55,427 bases of DNA, taken from an uncultured bacterium. GTDB lineage: Bacteria; Bacillota; Clostridia; Peptostreptococcales; Anaerovoracaceae. Every line of letters starts with the position of its first letter. The first letter of the stretch is position 1. The stretch spans positions 1 to 55,427 of the forward strand of contig CAJMLL010000012.1 of NCBI GenBank assembly GCA_905214225.1, written 5' to 3'. Of this stretch, positions 52,930-55,427 are shown piece by piece. The translations under genes and the position numbers were made by a program. The notes below the pieces were generated by a model, which worked only from the letters and a program-made list of their open reading frames with translations, was not told the origin of the DNA and did no database searches.

Positions 52930-52959
52930 GAAAAACGGGACTGCAGCCGCAGTCCCGTT
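52930..52959 (-). terminator. ftsH terminator
   Basis: Perfect 11-base stem AACGGGACTGC/GCAGTCCCGTT (52934-52944 and 52949-52959), followed on the minus strand by TTTTTCG. It lies 90 bases after the ftsH stop, just upstream of the ECF promoter. Confidence 0.85.
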
Positions 52960-53049
52960 CATTTTATGTCACTGTATCCTGTTCTATGCTGTTCCGTCAG
53001 CATTCCGGCAGCTTACAGCATACCACCTTTAACACCGGACAATCTGCTG

Positions 53050-55053
53050 CTAGAGGCTCGAGTCCTGCGTTCCGTCCGCAGCATCCTGCGGCGCTTCCTT
53101 CTGAATACCTTCCGCACCATTATTCTGCGGAGCAGACTGTCCCTGTGTTTCCTGCTCTTTCGGTGTCTCAGACTCGTCCAGCTGCGCACCGTTTGTTGCC
53201 AGACGGTATTTAGGAGGCTGGTGAAGGATTTCCATGAACTGTTCGCCGGTAATGGTCTCCTTCTCATACAGATACTGAGCCAGTTCATCCAGTTTGGAAC
53301 GATTATCTTTCAGCAGCTTAATCGCCTTTTCATGCTGCTGTCTGACCAGTTCTACAACCTTGGAGTCGATTTCCTTCTGCGTCTCCGGCGAGCACGTCAG
53401 CTCGGAATCGCCGCCCAGGTACTGGTTAGTCTGGTGCTCCATAGCGACCATGTCGAACTCGTCGCTCATTCCGTAACGGGTGATCATCGCCCGGGCGAGT
53501 TTGGTGGCCTGCTCGATATCATTGGATGCGCCGGTTGTAATCGAACCGAATACGGTCTCCTCGGCCGCACGGCCGCCAGTCAGCGTTGCAATGCGGTTCA
53601 GGAGTTCTTCCTTGGACAGGAGATTTTTTTGTCCCTCATCCACCTGCATGGTATATCCCAGAGCTCCGGATGTTCTCGGAACGATGGTGATCTTCTGCAC
53701 CGGCTCAGAGTGATTCTGCAGCGCAGCAACCATGGCGTGGCCGATCTCGTGGTAAGCGACGATCTTCTTCTCTTCTGCAGAGAGGATCGCGTTCTTTCTC
53801 TGGTAACCGGCGATGACAACCTCGATGCTCTCTTCCATATCTTCCTCATGGACGATGTTCCGGCCCATGCGGACAGCTCTCAGCGCAGCCTCATTGACGA
53901 TGTTCGCCAGTTCTGCTCCGGATGCTCCGGAAGCCATTCTGGCAATCGTGTTGAAGTTGACATCCCTGCCCATGTTCACCTTGCGGGCATGGACTTTCAG
54001 GATTTCCTCACGGCCCTTCAGATCCGGCAGTTCAACCGGTACACGGCGGTCGAAACGGCCCGGACGCAGCAGTGCCGGGTCCAGAATTTCCGGACGGTTG
54101 GTGGCCGCCAGAATCATGACGCCACTGTTATTATCAAATCCGTCCATCTCGGTCAGCAGCTGGTTCAGGGTCTGCTCACGCTCATCATTGGTGGACAGCT
54201 GATTATCACGCTTCTTTCCGATGGCATCGATCTCGTCGATGAATACGATGCACGGCGCCTTTTCTTTCGCCTGCTTGAACAGATCACGCACCTTGGACGC
54301 GCCCATGCCGACAAACATCTCTACGAACTCGGAACCGGAAATGGAGAAGAACGGTACATTCGCCTCACCGGCTACGGCCTTGGCAAGCATGGTTTTACCA
54401 GTTCCCGGAGGGCCTACCAGCAGAACGCCTTTCGGCATTGTCGCTCCGATTGCGGTGTATTTTTTTGGGTCATGCAGGTACTCTACGATTTCCTCCAGAT
54501 TTTCCTTTGCCTCATCTTCACCTGCAACATCACTGAAGTGAATGCCCTCCGTCGATTGAACATATAGCTTGGCATTGCTCTTTCCCATGCCAAACATCAT
54601 GGAATTGGCACCTCCGGCCTTTTCCACCATCTTCTTCGACAGCCAGTTTCCGATCCAGATAAACAGGATCAGCGGCACAACAAAGCCCAGAATACCGCTC
54701 AATATCGATGATGTGGTGCTGTTCTGCTGCAGATTGGATGTAAACTGTGCTCCGGACTTATACAGACGTTCGGTCAGATTCTCGTCCGGCATGCGGCCCG
54801 TTTTATACGTCACCGTATTTCCACTTCCATCCGATGCGCTGCTTTTCAGCGTAAACAGAATATCATTTTCCCTGACCTGGACGGTCGCGATCTTCTTCTG
54901 CTCTGTATACTTCATAAAGGTGCTGTAGTTCACCTTTTTCACCTGACTCTGCTGAAGCGACGGCATCAGCAGCCAGTTGAACAGAACGATGATGACCAGG
55001 ATGATCAGATAGTATAAGATCATCGGCCGTCTCGGATTTTTTACCTCTTTCAT
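53050..55053 (-). CDS. ftsH: ATP-dependent zinc metalloprotease FtsH
   Basis: Membrane AAA+ protease degrading misassembled membrane proteins and regulatory targets. 667 residues with two transmembrane segments (about 12-30 and 118-138) around a small extracytoplasmic domain. Walker A GPPGTGKT lies at 214-221, Walker B FIDEIDA at 271-277, the second region of homology follows ([20 protein letters not shown]), and the zinc motif is HEIGH at 435-439. The C-terminal tail is Gln/Glu-rich (about 620-667). It starts at the ATG at 55053. An 8-codon leader frame with its own ribosome binding site precedes it. Confidence 0.96.
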   Translation of the reverse strand: MKEVKNPRRPMILYYLIILVIIVLFNWLLMPSLQQSQVKKVNYSTFMKYTEQKKIATVQVRENDILFTLKSSASDGSGNTVTYKTGRMPDENLTERLYKSGAQFTSNLQQNSTTSSILSGILGFVVPLILFIWIGNWLSKKMVEKAGGANSMMFGMGKSNAKLYVQSTEGIHFSDVAGEDEAKENLEEIVEYLHDPKKYTAIGATMPKGVLLVGPPGTGKTMLAKAVAGEANVPFFSISGSEFVEMFVGMGASKVRDLFKQAKEKAPCIVFIDEIDAIGKKRDNQLSTNDEREQTLNQLLTEMDGFDNNSGVMILAATNRPEILDPALLRPGRFDRRVPVELPDLKGREEILKVHARKVNMGRDVNFNTIARMASGASGAELANIVNEAALRAVRMGRNIVHEEDMEESIEVVIAGYQRKNAILSAEEKKIVAYHEIGHAMVAALQNHSEPVQKITIVPRTSGALGYTMQVDEGQKNLLSKEELLNRIATLTGGRAAEETVFGSITTGASNDIEQATKLARAMITRYGMSDEFDMVAMEHQTNQYLGGDSELTCSPETQKEIDSKVVELVRQQHEKAIKLLKDNRSKLDELAQYLYEKETITGEQFMEILHQPPKYRLATNGAQLDESETPKEQETQGQSAPQNNGAEGIQKEAPQDAADGTQDSSL

Positions 55054-55092
55054 CTCTTTTTTTCCTCTTTCTGCACAATAACGTATGCAATG

Positions 55093-55119
55093 TTACAGAG
55101 CAGCAGTAAATAAATACAT
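55093..55119 (-). CDS. Possible 8-residue leader peptide upstream of ftsH
   Basis: AAAAGGAG (55128-55135) is followed eight bases later by an ATG opening MYLFTAAL and TAA, 40 bases before the ftsH start. An extended -10 (TGTTACAAT, minus strand, near 55163-55171) would place it in the mRNA. A competing promoter (TTGCAT and CATAAT, 18-base spacer) would put the start site inside it and make it untranslated. Confidence 0.3.
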   Translation of the reverse strand: MYLFTAAL

Positions 55120-55139
55120 TATGCTTACTCCTTTTACGT

Positions 55140-55372
55140 TCATGCAATTTATTTCTACACATTGTAACATATCCTAAAACTGGCCGTGTCCGAAAACTGT
55201 GTGAAGCTTTTGAGTCAGTTCTGCGTAGATGTGTCAGGAAGATATTCTGGATGCCTTTTCCCTCGCCGGCACATATCAGAATACACCATTCACAGCACCA
55301 GAACGCCGGATGTGAGCGTCGGGCGTACATATGGAAATCCTCTGTCGCTGGCGCCTTCCGCAGAGGCAATAG
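55140..55372. other. Intergenic region upstream of ftsH, no gene
   Basis: No supported coding frame on either strand; a 72-codon plus-strand frame at 55186-55404 has no family and runs into the terminator. It contains the extended -10 described with the leader peptide, and a CCTCTG/CAGAGG inverted repeat near 55338-55366. Confidence 0.3.
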
Positions 55373-55416
55373 AAAAAGAGCCGCACTCCCAGCATCTCTG
55401 CTGAAAGCACAGCTCT
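55373..55416 (-). terminator. Terminator of a gene beyond the right edge
   Basis: AGAGC/GCTCT outer stem (55377-55381 and 55412-55416) with inner CAGCA/TGCTG pairing, followed on the minus strand by TTTTT. It implies that a minus-strand gene ends just past the window. Confidence 0.7.
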
Positions 55417-55427
55417 CATGATTTTCA

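Noticed and set aside
1..55427. CRISPR arrays, prophage genes, insertion sequences, integrase or attachment sites
   Set aside because: Looked for on both strands. No regularly spaced repeats, transposase or integrase motifs were seen. The tRNA-Gly is not followed by an integrase.

Overview
The window is a chromosomal block from an anaerobic, roughly 50% GC Firmicute, most likely class Clostridia (Lachnospiraceae-like or a related order). Evidence for this is a Zn-type S14, a lid-zinc adenylate kinase, an NAD-dependent ligase, a superoxide reductase/rubrerythrin oxygen-defence set, strong AGGAGG ribosome binding sites and an intact corrinoid methyl-transfer cluster. No phage, insertion sequence or CRISPR was seen. 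Every protein gene but one (desulfoferrodoxin) lies on the minus strand, and so do the tRNA and the SRP RNA.

Layout, left to right (transcription runs right to left): (1) 0.2-10.4 kb, DNA repair and replication: uvrA under a LexA-type box, a nitrilase-family amidase, uvrB, a YbaK-type editing domain, recR, ybaB, dnaX, an SRP RNA with its own consensus promoter, and panD. (2) 10.4-13.2 kb, a decayed DUF6110-like gene that keeps its promoter and palindromic operator, then the sodium/proline symporter putP. (3) 13.2-17.6 kb, ligA and pcrA. (4) 18.1-24.5 kb, a corrinoid-dependent methyl-transfer cluster: one corrinoid protein, two UroD/MtaA-type methyltransferases, a DUF1638 protein and a RamA/RACo-type reductive activator. 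The substrate is unknown. A relic of a second corrinoid-protein 3' end and tandem Fur-like boxes lie in the middle gap. (5) 24.8-25.9 kb, an orphan membrane protein of DUF58-like layout. (6) 26.2-41.4 kb, the S10-spc-alpha superoperon from rpsJ to rplQ, with an RNA-like duplicated spacer after rpsJ, an internal terminator and restart before rpsM, and no map gene between adk and infA. (7) 41.8-43.6 kb, oxidative-stress genes: rubrerythrin, a PerR/Fur regulator with a self-operator, and divergent desulfoferrodoxin with a structured 5' leader. (8) 43.6-55.4 kb, a TGS-uridine-kinase-like nucleoside kinase, a YdbC/PC4 protein, a metallophosphoesterase, exonuclease III, tRNA-Gly(CCC), an aminotransferase, trmB, the ECF transporter energizing module ecfA1-ecfA2-ecfT, and ftsH.

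Most of the window is housekeeping. The parts most worth following are the methyl-transfer cluster and its regulatory gap, the cis-acting RNA candidates in the ribosomal superoperon and in front of dfx, and the inactivated DUF6110-like gene. Coordinates of promoters, terminators and hairpins were read by eye. Functions come from recognised family motifs, not from database searches.
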